Positions 8,955-18,303 of a DNA stretch of 64,000 bases are shown here, piece after piece. The position numbers and the translations under genes are program-made. The notes beneath the pieces were generated by a model. That model had not been told where the DNA came from. It saw nothing but the letters and a program-made list of their open reading frames with translations, and ran no database searches. Location: NCBI RefSeq assembly GCF_014217685.1, contig NZ_CP043653.1, forward strand, positions 1,864,419 to 1,928,418, given 5' to 3'. The stretch's first letter is position 1; every line of letters begins with the position of its first letter. Source of the DNA: Glaciihabitans sp. INWT7 (GTDB lineage: Bacteria > Actinomycetota > Actinomycetes > Actinomycetales > Microbacteriaceae).

Positions 8955-9754
8955 GACGCCTCGATCTGGGGGGCGATGCTGGTCTCGATACGACCGCCGG
9001 CGCTCGGAGCTCGACCACCGGCCGGAATCGCGCGGTCGACGTGCTCGAGGGACCGCAGCCCGCGGTCCAGATGGAACTGGGTGTAGGCGGCGACGATACC
9101 GCTCGCCTGCGAGCGAGTGCGGTCGTCCGCGTCATCCGCCGTCTCCCACTCTCCGGTGAGCAGCGAGGAGAGCAGCAGCAGGGTGCGCGCGTCGAGGCGA
9201 GGTGCGCCGGGCGGCGCCACGGCATCCGCGACCACACCACCGAGCTGCACCACGAATGCAGAATGCGGCCCAGGAGCTCCGGTGACCGAACAGTCGTCGA
9301 AGCTCGGCGACCAGCCTGCGATGGACAGGGCTCGGAGCAGATAGGAGTCGAGCGTGAGGCTCGCCCCGTGCTCGCGGCGGGCGAGGGACCGAAGAGCGCC
9401 CACGAGCAGCAGGTACTGCTGCAGGCTCGGCTCTCCCTCGGTGAGCTTGTCCGCGGTCTCCACCATCGCGCTCGCAGCCGTGTAACTTCCGTAGTCCGCG
9501 GTGATCTCGGCGCCATACGACCCCACCGATTCGGCCTGCGTGATGATGTCGAGACTGCGGCCCTCGTAGAGCTGCACGTCGGCCACCATGAAGGGTTCGA
9601 GCCGGGCCCCGAACTTCGAGGCGGTGCGGCGCACCCCCTTGGCCACCGCGCGCACCTTGCCGTGCTGGCGCGTGAGCATGGTGACGATGCGGTCGGCCTC
9701 ACCCAGCTTGTGGGTGCGCAGCACGACGGCTTCGTCACGGTATATCTTCGGCAC
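8951..9754 (-). CDS. recO: DNA repair protein RecO with altered start
   Basis: RecO promotes RecA loading and strand annealing in RecFOR recombinational repair. The 267-residue protein has the N-terminal OB fold ([20 protein letters not shown], then [12 protein letters not shown]). The start is the GTG at 9754 with GGAGG 5 bases upstream. The first codons coincide with one copy of a 17-bp repeat (9726-9742); the other copy, at 12639-12655, lies in what looks like the native recO start. The start codon and ribosome binding site therefore seem to come from the integrated element. The GTG lies 2 bases from the divergent ATG of the integrase remnant. Confidence 0.93.
   Translation of the reverse strand: MPKIYRDEAVVLRTHKLGEADRIVTMLTRQHGKVRAVAKGVRRTASKFGARLEPFMVADVQLYEGRSLDIITQAESVGSYGAEITADYGSYTAASAMVETADKLTEGEPSLQQYLLLVGALRSLARREHGASLTLDSYLLRALSIAGWSPSFDDCSVTGAPGPHSAFVVQLGGVVADAVAPPGAPRLDARTLLLLSSLLTGEWETADDADDRTRSQASGIVAAYTQFHLDRGLRSLEHVDRAIPAGGRAPSAGGRIETSIAPQIEAS
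9726..9742. repeat. 17-bp direct repeat, attL-like
   Basis: ACGGCTTCGTCACGGTA, identical to 12639-12655. It lies inside recO codons 4 to 10 and is 14 bases from the integrase start codon, as expected for an attachment site beside an integrase gene. Confidence 0.75.
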
Positions 9755-9755
9755 A

Positions 9756-9914
9756 ATGACCTCCGCTTCCCGTGCTGCGATCTACACCCGCATTTCTAAG
9801 TCCGATCGTACCGTCGAGGCCAACGCGGATCAGGAGCGACGCTGCCGCGACCTGGCAGAACGCGAAGGATACGAAGCGAGTTCGCCGGATCCCTCACCGT
9901 CACCGACGGCGTGA
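9756..9914 (+). pseudogene. 5' remnant of a serine integrase gene
   Basis: The first 52 codons read [18 protein letters not shown] and continue ANADQERRCRDLAEREGYE. This is the start of the catalytic domain of large serine recombinases, with the nucleophilic serine in the TRIS motif. The frame then degenerates into SSPDPSPSPTA and stops; the rest of the catalytic domain and the whole DNA-binding region are absent. The remnant lies at the edge of the element, beside the attL-like repeat. Such integrases drive prophages and integrative elements in Actinobacteria. Confidence 0.75.
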
Positions 9915-9988
9915 TCGCACACGCCGCGACCGCCGCCAACGCACGCCTCGTAAGGCTGGGACGTATTAAGCCGAGCCCGAACGCATCC

Positions 9989-10639
9989 CTAGGGTTTGAG
10001 GTAGTAGCGAGTTCCCCTGGTCTGTCCATCGGCACGTAATTGCACGCCAACCATCGGGCGCACAACGAGCTTCGCGAGGTCAATGCTGATTCCCAGCGCC
10101 TTGGCAATGTCGCTGATTCGGAGACCATCAGTTGGATGGGCAAGGCTAACGATGTCTCTCCTCAACGTGTCAATCTCGTTCTCCACAGCGCTCCGTGGGA
10201 CCGGAAAGTGTGTCGCGACTATGCGTTCGAGCTTCTCGCCGAGTTCGCTCATCGACGAGTATTGAAGGCGATCGCGACCTCTAAGGTCCGCGGGTGCGTC
10301 GCTCGCACCGGCGGAGGGATTGAAAGCGGTGTACGCCTTTTGGTTGAGGCCAAGCGCCAGTCCCAACTCAAGGGTTACGTTGGCATTCCAGTTCGTAATG
10401 TCGTAAATGCCGAACGCTGACCCGAGTATGTAACCCTTGATCTTGTCCAAGACGTTGAGGTCGGTGATCTCCTCGTCCGCATAGATGAACCTGACGCCGA
10501 AGGCCTTGCCCACTTCCGCATAAGGCTTCCGATAGTCTGCCGCCGGAAACGCGTAGGGGTAAGCCACGAAAACCTGCCGGACACTTGAGCTGGGAAGTTG
10601 AGCTGACGATACCTGGTCACCAATAGTCGCCACCGGCAA
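9989..10639 (-). pseudogene. TIR/deoxyribosyltransferase-like gene, main part
   Basis: 216 codons from the IS junction to the stop. Residues about 22-130 look like a Rossmann-type nucleotide-processing domain: RQVFVAYPYAF, YADEEITDLNVLDKIKGYI, then GIYDITNWNANVTLELGLAL. The D...N..ELG..LG pattern resembles the catalytic glutamate region of nucleoside deoxyribosyltransferase-like and some TIR-like domains, families often used as NAD or nucleotide-cleaving effectors in phage defence. Residues about 165-216 (DGLRISDIAKALGIS onward) look like a winged helix. The IS at 10642-11893 separates this part from its first 14 codons and promoter. Translation from TTG 10639 or GTG 10633 might still occur. 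The family call is tentative. Confidence 0.6.
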
Positions 10640-10682
10640 ATGGGACTGCCCCGAGTTCAGTTGACTCGGTGGGTTAGTGGTT

Positions 10683-11546
10683 TCACGCGGCGTTGAGGGC
10701 CATGTTTATTGTCTCAAACTCGATCGGGGTGAGTTTGCCGAGGCGGCGTTGCCGACGCTTGCGATGGTAGGTTCGCTCGATCCAGACCACGATCGCGAGG
10801 CGTAGCTCTTCCCTCGTGGCCCATCGTTGCCGGTCGAGGACGTTCTTTTGCAGGAGGGCGAAGAAGGACTCCATCGCGGCGTTGTCGCCGCATGCGCCGA
10901 CGCGGCCCATCGACCCGGTGATGGCGTTGTTCTTCAACACCCGCACGAAGGCGTTGGAGCGGAATTGAGAGCCGCGGTCGGAGTGCAGAATCGTGCCGGC
11001 GATGTCGCGTTGCCCGATTGCGTTGCGGGCCGCAGCGACCGCCAGGGATGCTTTCATTCGGGAGTCGATGGAGTAGCCGACGATCTTGTTCGACCACACG
11101 TCCTTGATCGCGCAGAGGTAGATTTTGCCTTCGTCGGTGCGATGCTCGGTGATGTCCGTCAACCACAGCTGGTTAGGGCGTGTCGCGGTGAAGTTCCGCT
11201 GGACATGGTCGTCATGCACGGGCGGGCCGGCTTTGCCCCTCAGGCCGCGTTTCTTCGCGAACACGGACCAGAGCCGCTGCTGGGAGCAGAGCCGCCAAAC
11301 CCGGTTCTCGCCCGCCTTCAGGCCAGCCTGGTTGAGTTCGTCGCTGATGAACCGGTAGCCGAACGCGGGGTCGTCCCGGTGGGCGTCCCACGCCGCGTTG
11401 GTCAGGTGAGCGTCGTCCCAATCACGTTGCGAGACGGGGTTTCGGAGCCACTGATAGAAGGCTTGTTTGGAGAAGCGCAATACCCGGCAGGTCACCGTGA
11501 CGGGGACTCCGTCGACGGCCAGTTCGCGGACCAGCGGGTACATCAT
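10683..11546 (-). CDS. IS3-family transposase OrfB, DDE domain
   Basis: 287 residues forming the catalytic half of the IS3 transposase. The integrase-core triad is visible as WLTDITEH (Asp), LHSDRGSQF (Asp) and NAAMESFF (Glu), preceded by the HTH_21-like segment YRFISDELNQAGL. Its ATG overlaps the orfA stop as ATGA (11546-11543) in the -1 frame, next to the A-run CCAAAAT. In this family that arrangement yields an OrfAB fusion by -1 frameshifting, or coupled translation. No stop or missing residue is seen, so the enzyme should be functional. Confidence 0.93.
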   Translation of the reverse strand: MMYPLVRELAVDGVPVTVTCRVLRFSKQAFYQWLRNPVSQRDWDDAHLTNAAWDAHRDDPAFGYRFISDELNQAGLKAGENRVWRLCSQQRLWSVFAKKRGLRGKAGPPVHDDHVQRNFTATRPNQLWLTDITEHRTDEGKIYLCAIKDVWSNKIVGYSIDSRMKASLAVAAARNAIGQRDIAGTILHSDRGSQFRSNAFVRVLKNNAITGSMGRVGACGDNAAMESFFALLQKNVLDRQRWATREELRLAIVVWIERTYHRKRRQRRLGKLTPIEFETINMALNAA

Positions 11547-11827
11547 TTTGGGTTGACATCCCGGGAGAGGTAGGCGACGGCGCGGCGCATTACCTCGGCT
11601 TCCTGCTCCAGCAGCCGGATCCGTTTCCGCGCCTCCCGCAGCTCAGCCGACTCCTTCTCCGTCACGCCAGGCTTCACCCCCTCTTCGACGTCGGCTTTCT
11701 TCAGCCAGTACGCCAGACACGACTCCGAAATTCCGAAGTCCTTCGCGATCTGGTTCAGCGGGGCTTCGTGCTTGCGAGCGACCGCGACAACATCGCGGCG
11801 GAACTCGGGCGGGTAGGGCTTGGGCAT
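11543..11827 (-). CDS. IS3-family transposase OrfA, HTH protein
   Basis: 94 residues from the ATG at 11827, which has an AAGGA ribosome binding site about 8 bases upstream; an in-frame start at 11860 is less well supported. PYPPEFRRDVVAVARKHEA begins the helix-turn-helix that recognises the element ends, and RKRIRLLEQEAEVMRRAVAY is the leucine-zipper-like segment used for dimerisation. Confidence 0.92.
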   Translation of the reverse strand: MPKPYPPEFRRDVVAVARKHEAPLNQIAKDFGISESCLAYWLKKADVEEGVKPGVTEKESAELREARKRIRLLEQEAEVMRRAVAYLSRDVNPK

Positions 11828-11893
11828 GGTGACATCCTTCCAGCGGAGACGAATCTCCACAGGTCAAGAGTCAACCAAACCGGGGGCAGTCCC

Positions 11894-11936
11894 AATCGTT
11901 GTAACGACCGGCCGCGGAGTCACTCGCAGAGCTCAT
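11894..11936 (-). pseudogene. 5' fragment of the split TIR-like gene
   Basis: ATG at 11936 begins 14 codons, MSSASDSAAGRYND, that run without a stop to the IS junction. When the IS and one copy of the AAT duplication are removed, codon 14 (GAT) is followed in frame by TTG at 10639, restoring an open frame of about 230 codons. The insertion is therefore inside the gene, not upstream of it. Confidence 0.7.
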
Positions 11937-11943
11937 AACTGAC

Positions 11944-11949
11944 AGGCTA
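11944..11949 (-). promoter_or_regulatory. -10 box of the split TIR-like gene
   Basis: TAGCCT lies 7 nt before the ATG at 11936. It supports that ATG as the original start and shows that the IS now separates the gene body from its promoter. Confidence 0.5.
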
Positions 11950-12008
11950 TCAATTCAACAGGGCGGTGATGCCTGGCGACCGGTAACGGCCTGTCGGCCC
12001 GCGTCAGT

Positions 12009-12581
12009 TTAAAGAATCGGTTGGCCGCTCCGGGCGCCGCGGGCTGCCTGCTGCCTCTTGACGGCCGCACGAGTCTGCCGCTTGCTCGGCTTCCCTACCG
12101 GTGTGCCATGCAGCTCTGGGCCGATTGAGCCGAATAGTCGCCCGACGATCGTTTGCTCGGGCAAGGTCTCGTGTCGACGCTCGATCCAGGTGGGTCTCCG
12201 CACGATCTTTACCCAAGGCTCAGCCTCGCGCGAACCGAACCGAGATGGACCGCCCGGAATCGTCCACGAGCGCGAGTCATGGCGCTCGAGGCGAAGGGGA
12301 AACGCCTCGAGTTCCTTCGCGCTCAAGCCATGAGTCAAGTATCCGTCTGGCCGCCGCTCGGTAATCAGTCCGACGTCAATGAGAGTGACTGCGCGCTCGC
12401 CAACGTTCGTAACGTCGACCCGATACTCCCAATGCGGCTCGGTCATTCGGGAATTCTGGCGTGACCCAGACGAACCTCCGACAAAGACAAAGGGCCGCTC
12501 CCAATAGGTCCGTACGAGTTGGAGACCCAGCGCCACCAAGGAGATGAAAACTGCCAATATGCTGACGACGGTCGCGACCAT
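12009..12581 (-). CDS. Membrane-anchored hypothetical protein
   Basis: A 190-residue protein with one N-terminal transmembrane helix (TVVSILAVFISLVALGLQL, about residues 4-22). A soluble region follows with a beta-sandwich-like pattern (WEYRVDVTNVGERAVTLIDV) and then a basic C-terminal tail rich in Lys, Arg and Gln. I do not recognise a family. It is upstream of the TIR-like gene, in the same direction and 72 bases away, inside the integrated element. The ATG at 12581 has TAGCCT 7 nt upstream, which favours it over an in-frame GTG at 12605. Confidence 0.6.
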   Translation of the reverse strand: MVATVVSILAVFISLVALGLQLVRTYWERPFVFVGGSSGSRQNSRMTEPHWEYRVDVTNVGERAVTLIDVGLITERRPDGYLTHGLSAKELEAFPLRLERHDSRSWTIPGGPSRFGSREAEPWVKIVRRPTWIERRHETLPEQTIVGRLFGSIGPELHGTPVGKPSKRQTRAAVKRQQAARGARSGQPIL

Positions 12582-12588
12582 GCCTAAG

Positions 12589-12594
12589 AGGCTA
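12589..12594 (-). promoter_or_regulatory. -10 box of the hypothetical gene
   Basis: TAGCCT, 7 nt before the ATG at 12581. The same hexamer at the same distance precedes the TIR-like gene of this element. Confidence 0.45.
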
Positions 12595-12625
12595 CTGCCG
12601 AGCACCGACGCCGCCAGTCGGATGC

Positions 12626-12664
12626 CTAATTTTGACCTACGGCTTCGTCACGGTAGAGGGGCAT
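12626..12664 (-). pseudogene. Stranded native start of recO
   Basis: The minus strand reads MPLYRDEAVGQN and stop. MP-YRDEAV matches the first residues of the RecO now encoded at 9754 ([14 protein letters not shown]) and of RecO proteins generally. Similarity ends at the edge of the 17-bp repeat. GATAAT lies 6 nt before this ATG (12671-12676), probably the native recO promoter, now driving a 12-codon stub. It is divergent from the TRIC-type gene. Confidence 0.75.
12639..12655. repeat. 17-bp direct repeat, attR-like
   Basis: ACGGCTTCGTCACGGTA, identical to 9726-9742, and falling in codons 4 to 9 of the stranded RecO start. Confidence 0.75.
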
Positions 12665-12710
12665 CCGACAATTATCGTCGCCCCGGCTGGGCGAACCGGA
12701 GTGCCGTGCC

Positions 12711-13397
12711 GTGGTACCAATGACTGTGAACGCCAGCCCCCTCATCATCCCCCTCTGGGCGGATCTCCTCGCGATCGCCGTCGGCGGAGTGCAGGGAGCG
12801 ATGTTCGCTGCGCAGTTCCGCGATCGCCGACTCGATCTGCTCGGAGTGGCTCTCATCGGTATCGCCGCGGGTACCGGCGGCGGACTCTTTCGAGACCTTC
12901 TGCTCAACCAGGTGCCGGTGGCCCTTCGGCTGAACTGGTACCTCATCGTTGCGGTCGGCGCGGCTCTGCTCGGGATGCTTCTTGAGCGCCTGTTCCAGCG
13001 CCTCGGCCGGGTCATCACGGGCCTCGACGCCCTCACCATCGGGCTGTTCTGCGCCATCGGCACGACGAAGGCGCTCACACTCGGCCTGCCCGAGATCCCC
13101 TCGATCTTCGTCGGGGTGCTCTCGGCCGTAGGGGGCTCGATCCTTCGGGACCTGCTGCTCAACCTGCCGATCGCGCTCATGCACGTCGGATCGCTCTATG
13201 CCATCGCGGCCGTCGCGGGCGCCGGAACCCTTGTCACCCTCGTCGCGCTCGGAGTCCCGATGTTCGTCGCCGCGGTGGTCTGCGTCGCCGTCACCTTCGG
13301 TGTGCGCGTGCTCGCGGTTCTCTTCAAGTGGAGCCTTCCGGAGCAGCGGCGACTGGAGCGGATGCCTAGATGGCGGCGACACTCCGCTCGCCGCTGA
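12711..13397 (+). CDS. TRIC/UPF0126-family channel protein
   Basis: A 228-residue integral membrane protein with about seven hydrophobic segments. The family (TRIC, formerly UPF0126/YicG) has two GGG-containing repeats, seen here as GIAAGTGGGLFRDLLLNQVP and SAVGGSILRDLLLNLPIAL. Bacterial TRIC proteins form trimeric cation channels in the cytoplasmic membrane. GGAG at 12698 supports the GTG at 12711; the ATG at 12720 is an alternative. The last 10 codons overlap the end of the convergent ddl gene. Confidence 0.85.
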   Translation: MVPMTVNASPLIIPLWADLLAIAVGGVQGAMFAAQFRDRRLDLLGVALIGIAAGTGGGLFRDLLLNQVPVALRLNWYLIVAVGAALLGMLLERLFQRLGRVITGLDALTIGLFCAIGTTKALTLGLPEIPSIFVGVLSAVGGSILRDLLLNLPIALMHVGSLYAIAAVAGAGTLVTLVALGVPMFVAAVVCVAVTFGVRVLAVLFKWSLPEQRRLERMPRWRRHSARR

Positions 13398-14379
13398 ACG
13401 CGACGACGGCCCGGTCGATGAGTCGACTCAAGAGCTCGGTGTAGCTCACGCCGACGGCCTGCCACATGCGTGGATACTGACTGAAGGCCGTGAGCCCCGG
13501 CAGGGTGTTGACCTCGTTGAGGGTGATCGTGCCGTCGGCCCCGAGGAAGAAGTCCACTCGGGCGATGCCCTCGCAGTCGAGGGTGCGGAAGGCCAGCGTG
13601 GCGAGTTCGGCCAATCTGGCGCTCGCGGCCTCCGGTATCTGCGCCGGAACCTCCAGTGTGGCCCCGCCCCCGGCCGTGTACTTGGCCGTGTAGTCGAAGA
13701 ACGTCGTGGAATCCTCGGTGAGGATTCGCAGAGGGGCGCCGACTTCCAGGCTGCCGTCGAGCTGTTGAAGCACGCCGAGGTCCACCTCGTCGCCGACGAT
13801 CGTCTTCTGCACGAGAGCGGTCGAATCGTGCTGCAATGCGAGTGCGATGGCAGCGGCCATCCCTTCGGCGGATTCCACCCGGCTCGCCCCGACACTGGAA
13901 CCGGAGCGATTCGGTTTGACGAACACCGGATACCCCAGTGATTCGGCGAGGGAAACCGCATCCCCGGCCGTCGCCGCCGTCACCGCAGAGGTCGGAATGG
14001 TGGGGATGCCGGCGAGCTCGAGCAGTCGCTGGGCGAGCAGCTTGTCCATGGCCAGCGCGCTCGAGAGCACGCCGCAGCCCACATAGGGGATGCGGGCGAG
14101 CTCGAGGAGGCCCTGGACCGTGCCGTCCTCTCCGAAACGGCCGTGCAGCGCGGGAAAGGCGATGTCTATGCCGTCGAGATCGGGAAAGCGGGTGCCGCCG
14201 GTCGCCTCGGCGAGGGCATCCACCGAGTCAAGGCGATGCCAGCCTCCGTCGCGGTCGATGCCGATGAGCACCGGTTCGAAACGCTCGGGATCGAGGTGGG
14301 ATGCCACGCTGCGCGCGGAGTTGCACGACACCTCATGCTCGCTGTTCGCCCCGCCGAAGATGATGCCGATGCGCTTCAC
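13366..14379 (-). CDS. ddl: D-alanine--D-alanine ligase
   Basis: Joins two D-alanines with ATP to make the dipeptide that ends the peptidoglycan stem. The 337-residue ATP-grasp enzyme has RIGIIFGGANSEHEVS at the N-terminus, PVFVKPNRSGSSVGASRV in the central domain, and late metal-binding residues in LNEVNTLPGLTAFSQYP. The GTG at 14379 has AAAGGA 7 bases upstream and overlaps the alr stop as GTGA. Making racemase and ligase from one transcript fits their consecutive roles. Confidence 0.95.
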   Translation of the reverse strand: MKRIGIIFGGANSEHEVSCNSARSVASHLDPERFEPVLIGIDRDGGWHRLDSVDALAEATGGTRFPDLDGIDIAFPALHGRFGEDGTVQGLLELARIPYVGCGVLSSALAMDKLLAQRLLELAGIPTIPTSAVTAATAGDAVSLAESLGYPVFVKPNRSGSSVGASRVESAEGMAAAIALALQHDSTALVQKTIVGDEVDLGVLQQLDGSLEVGAPLRILTEDSTTFFDYTAKYTAGGGATLEVPAQIPEAASARLAELATLAFRTLDCEGIARVDFFLGADGTITLNEVNTLPGLTAFSQYPRMWQAVGVSYTELLSRLIDRAVVAFSGERSVAAI

Positions 14380-15509
14380 GAAAAAGTCCTTTGAGTCTGG
14401 TCGATATGACGCCGGGCCATGCGGCCACCGAGGCCGGTGAGTATCTCGTGGGCGATCGTACCGGTTACGGTCGCCCACTCCTGGGCATCCGGCTCGCCGT
14501 CGCTCGGGGAACCGAGCAACACCACTTCGTCGCCCAGGGCCACCACGGCGTCTCCGACATCCACGACGAGCTGGTCCATGGAGATCGCTCCGACGACGGG
14601 ATGACGCACGCCGCCGATCACGATCTCCCCGCCGTGCGAGAGGTCGCGGGGGATGCCATCGCCATAACCCACCGGCACGAGCACGAGCGTGGTCGCCGCC
14701 GGAGAGACCCAGGCGTGGTTGTAACTGACCCCCGTGCCCGCGGCCACGCGTTTCAATTGGGTGACACGCGAAACCACCCGCATCGCCGGCTCGAGCGAGT
14801 GCGTGAGCCCCATCACGGTCTCGATCCCGTAGAGGGCTGCTCCGCATCGCACGAGGTCGTACCAGGTGTCGGGATGTTCGAGGGCACCCGCTGAATTCGC
14901 CAGGTGCAGGATGCCGGGCGCGAGACCGAGCTCGCGAGCCCGAGCGACCCCCCGCTCGAAAGCCCGGACCTGAGGAGTTGTCGACCCGGGCTCCGCGTCA
15001 GCGGCGAGGGCCAGGTGCGACCAGATCCCGGTGACGCGCACGGAGGGCGAGGCGAGCGCGGTCGTGATGAGGGCGTCCCAGGCGTATTCGGGAGCACCGC
15101 CCCGCGACATCCCCGTGTCGAATTCCAGGTGCACATCGGCGGCATCCCCGAGGGCTGCGATGGCCTCGAGCGTCTCGACATTGGCGCAGGAGATGGTCAC
15201 GCCGGCGGTCACGGCCGCGCGAAGGTCGCACCAGGGATCGGCGAGCCAGCACAGGATCGGCGCGGTGATTCCCGCGGATCGCACGGCAAGGGCTTCGTCC
15301 ACCGTCGCGACACCGAGCCAGGTCGCCCCGGCCGCGAGCGCGGTGGTCGCGACCTCGATCATGCCGTGGCCGAAGCCATCCGCCTTCACGACGGCGAGGA
15401 TCGGGGTTCCGGTGATGTCACGGATGCGACCGATGTTGCGGGCGATCGCACCGAGATCGACGATCCGGGTGGCGAGCGGGCCGGAGTCGGGGTGCTCCAG
15501 CGAGGTCAT
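14376..15509 (-). CDS. alr: Alanine racemase
   Basis: Interconverts L- and D-alanine with PLP, supplying D-alanine to Ddl. In this 377-residue fold-type III enzyme, AVVKADGFGHG carries the PLP lysine (about K42) and GTGVSYNHAW the second catalytic base (about Y263). CGAALYGIE is the conserved active-site stretch of the family. The ATG at 15509 is preferred over the longer in-frame start at 15566 because of the promoter just upstream. The gene overlaps ddl by 4 bases. Confidence 0.95.
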   Translation of the reverse strand: MTSLEHPDSGPLATRIVDLGAIARNIGRIRDITGTPILAVVKADGFGHGMIEVATTALAAGATWLGVATVDEALAVRSAGITAPILCWLADPWCDLRAAVTAGVTISCANVETLEAIAALGDAADVHLEFDTGMSRGGAPEYAWDALITTALASPSVRVTGIWSHLALAADAEPGSTTPQVRAFERGVARARELGLAPGILHLANSAGALEHPDTWYDLVRCGAALYGIETVMGLTHSLEPAMRVVSRVTQLKRVAAGTGVSYNHAWVSPAATTLVLVPVGYGDGIPRDLSHGGEIVIGGVRHPVVGAISMDQLVVDVGDAVVALGDEVVLLGSPSDGEPDAQEWATVTGTIAHEILTGLGGRMARRHIDQTQRTFS

Positions 15510-15515
15510 GCTCCC

Positions 15516-15521
15516 AGAATA
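15516..15521 (-). promoter_or_regulatory. -10 box, leaderless start of alr
   Basis: TATTCT, exactly 6 nt before the ATG at 15509. It would drive the alr-ddl operon. Confidence 0.6.
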
Positions 15522-15565
15522 CCGACGGGCGTCCGCCTGCCCGACACGCGCCCCGGTGGGGCACA

Positions 15566-16324
15566 ATGTGCATCATGACGACGATCCTGGTCACCGGAGG
15601 CACGGCTCAACTGGGACGACCGACGGTCAGGGCGCTCCGGGATGCCGGCCACGACGTTCGCGTGCTCAGTCGCGGCCACCCGGCGGGCGCGCTGTCCGGC
15701 GACCTCCTCACCGGGCGTGGCCTCGGTCGAGCCCTCTCGGGAGTGGAAGCGGTCGTGCACCTCGCCAGCACCGGTTCCGCCCGGGACGTGGCGGCCACCA
15801 CTCTTCTCAGCGCCTTCGCCCGCTCGGCCGGGGTGGCACACGTCGTCTTCATGTCGATAGTCGGCATCGACGAGATTTCCCTGCCCTACTACCGGGCCAA
15901 GCGGCGGGCGGAGGAGGTGGTCGTCGGTTCGGGTATCCCCCACACCGTCCTGCGCGCGACACAGTTCCACTCCTTCGTCGAGACGCTGTTCACCACGCAA
16001 CGCCGCGTCCTCCCGGTGACCCTCGTGCCCTCATTCTCGTTCCAGCCGATCTCGGTGCAGGATGTCGCGGCGCGGCTCGTCGAGCTCGTTGCGGCCGGTC
16101 CGGCCGGGCGCGCGCCCGACATCGGCGGCCCGCAGGTGCTGACCGGTCACGAACTCGCGACCCGCTGGAAACTCGCCGCAGGAACGCGCCGGCCCCTGGT
16201 CCCCTTGCGCATCACCGGGCGCGCGGTTGCCGCCTTCGCCGCCGGGGCCAACCTCGTGCCCGGGCCGCCCTTCGGCCACAGTACTTTCGACGAGTACCTC
16301 GCCGCTCGTCACCCCCGGGGCTAG
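15566..16324 (+). CDS. NmrA-like NAD(P)-binding SDR protein
   Basis: A 252-residue atypical short-chain dehydrogenase. ILVTGGTAQLGRPTVRALRD is the Rossmann dinucleotide loop, and VVFMSIVGIDEISLPYYRAK matches NmrA/NAD(P)H-binding proteins with the YxxxK spacing retained. The C-terminal half (SFQPISVQDVAARLVELV) is typical of this group. Members act as oxidoreductases or redox sensors; the partner is unknown. GGTGGGG precedes the ATG at 15566; an in-frame ATG at 15575 would shorten it by three residues. Confidence 0.8.
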   Translation: MCIMTTILVTGGTAQLGRPTVRALRDAGHDVRVLSRGHPAGALSGDLLTGRGLGRALSGVEAVVHLASTGSARDVAATTLLSAFARSAGVAHVVFMSIVGIDEISLPYYRAKRRAEEVVVGSGIPHTVLRATQFHSFVETLFTTQRRVLPVTLVPSFSFQPISVQDVAARLVELVAAGPAGRAPDIGGPQVLTGHELATRWKLAAGTRRPLVPLRITGRAVAAFAAGANLVPGPPFGHSTFDEYLAARHPRG

Positions 16325-16444
16325 TCCCAGAGTTCGAGGGAGCGCTCCTACCGCGCGGAGCCCGGGTCGTCGCCACAGGACGTCAGACACGACCCGGCCG
16401 GCCCGGGACACCGGCGGCCCGGGCGACACGGGCGCCCGCGCGAT

Positions 16445-18235
<1,791 letters not shown>

Positions 18236-18244
18236 TCAGCCAAC

Positions 18245-18303
18245 GGCGCTGTTGCAGCACCAGTCTCCGCGACGAGGGAGGCCTGGGTTAGGACTCGTCG
18301 CGG
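18245..18303 (-). promoter_or_regulatory. leuA leader hairpins (attenuator region)
   Basis: A perfect 10-bp inverted repeat (CCGCGACGAG at 18267-18276 with CTCGTCGCGG at 18294-18303) overlaps the last codons of the leader peptide. A second hairpin, 7 bp with one G-U pair, spans 18245-18261. A ribosome stalled on the Leu codons would decide which structures form. No T-run is seen, so control may act on translation or through Rho rather than a classical terminator. Confidence 0.55.

Larger units (their letters stand above)
10642..11893 (-). mobile_element. IS3-family insertion sequence, complete
   Basis: A 1252-bp element with imperfect terminal inverted repeats of about 26 bp (10642-10667 and 11868-11893), both starting GGGACTGCCCC inward. 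It is flanked by the 3-bp target duplication AAT (10639-10641 and 11894-11896), within the IS3-family range. It carries overlapping orfA and orfB with an intact DDE domain. Sharp ends and clean duplication suggest a fairly recent insertion. Confidence 0.93.
9726..12655. mobile_element. Degenerate element integrated in recO
   Basis: About 2.9 kb bounded by the 17-bp direct repeats. It contains the 5' end of a serine integrase gene, a TIR/deoxyribosyltransferase-like gene split by an IS3 element, and a membrane-anchored hypothetical gene. The TIR-like gene is visibly less G+C-rich than flanking genes. Left of the element recO continues; right of it is a stranded RecO-like start (MPLYRDEAV then GQN and stop). 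The integrase has lost most of its length, so the element should be immobile. The original type (prophage, integrative element or defence island) cannot be told. Confidence 0.75.

Noticed and set aside
9900-10039. PIN-domain-like fragment (LTVTDGVIAHAATAANARLV) after the integrase remnant
   Set aside because: Only about 25 residues look protein-like and no start or acidic triad is visible; too short to call a toxin remnant.
12618-12668. 9-bp inverted repeat TCGGATGCC / GGCATCCGA around the attR-like site
   Set aside because: Both arms contain GGATGC/GCATCC, which is frequent throughout the window, so the symmetry may be chance.
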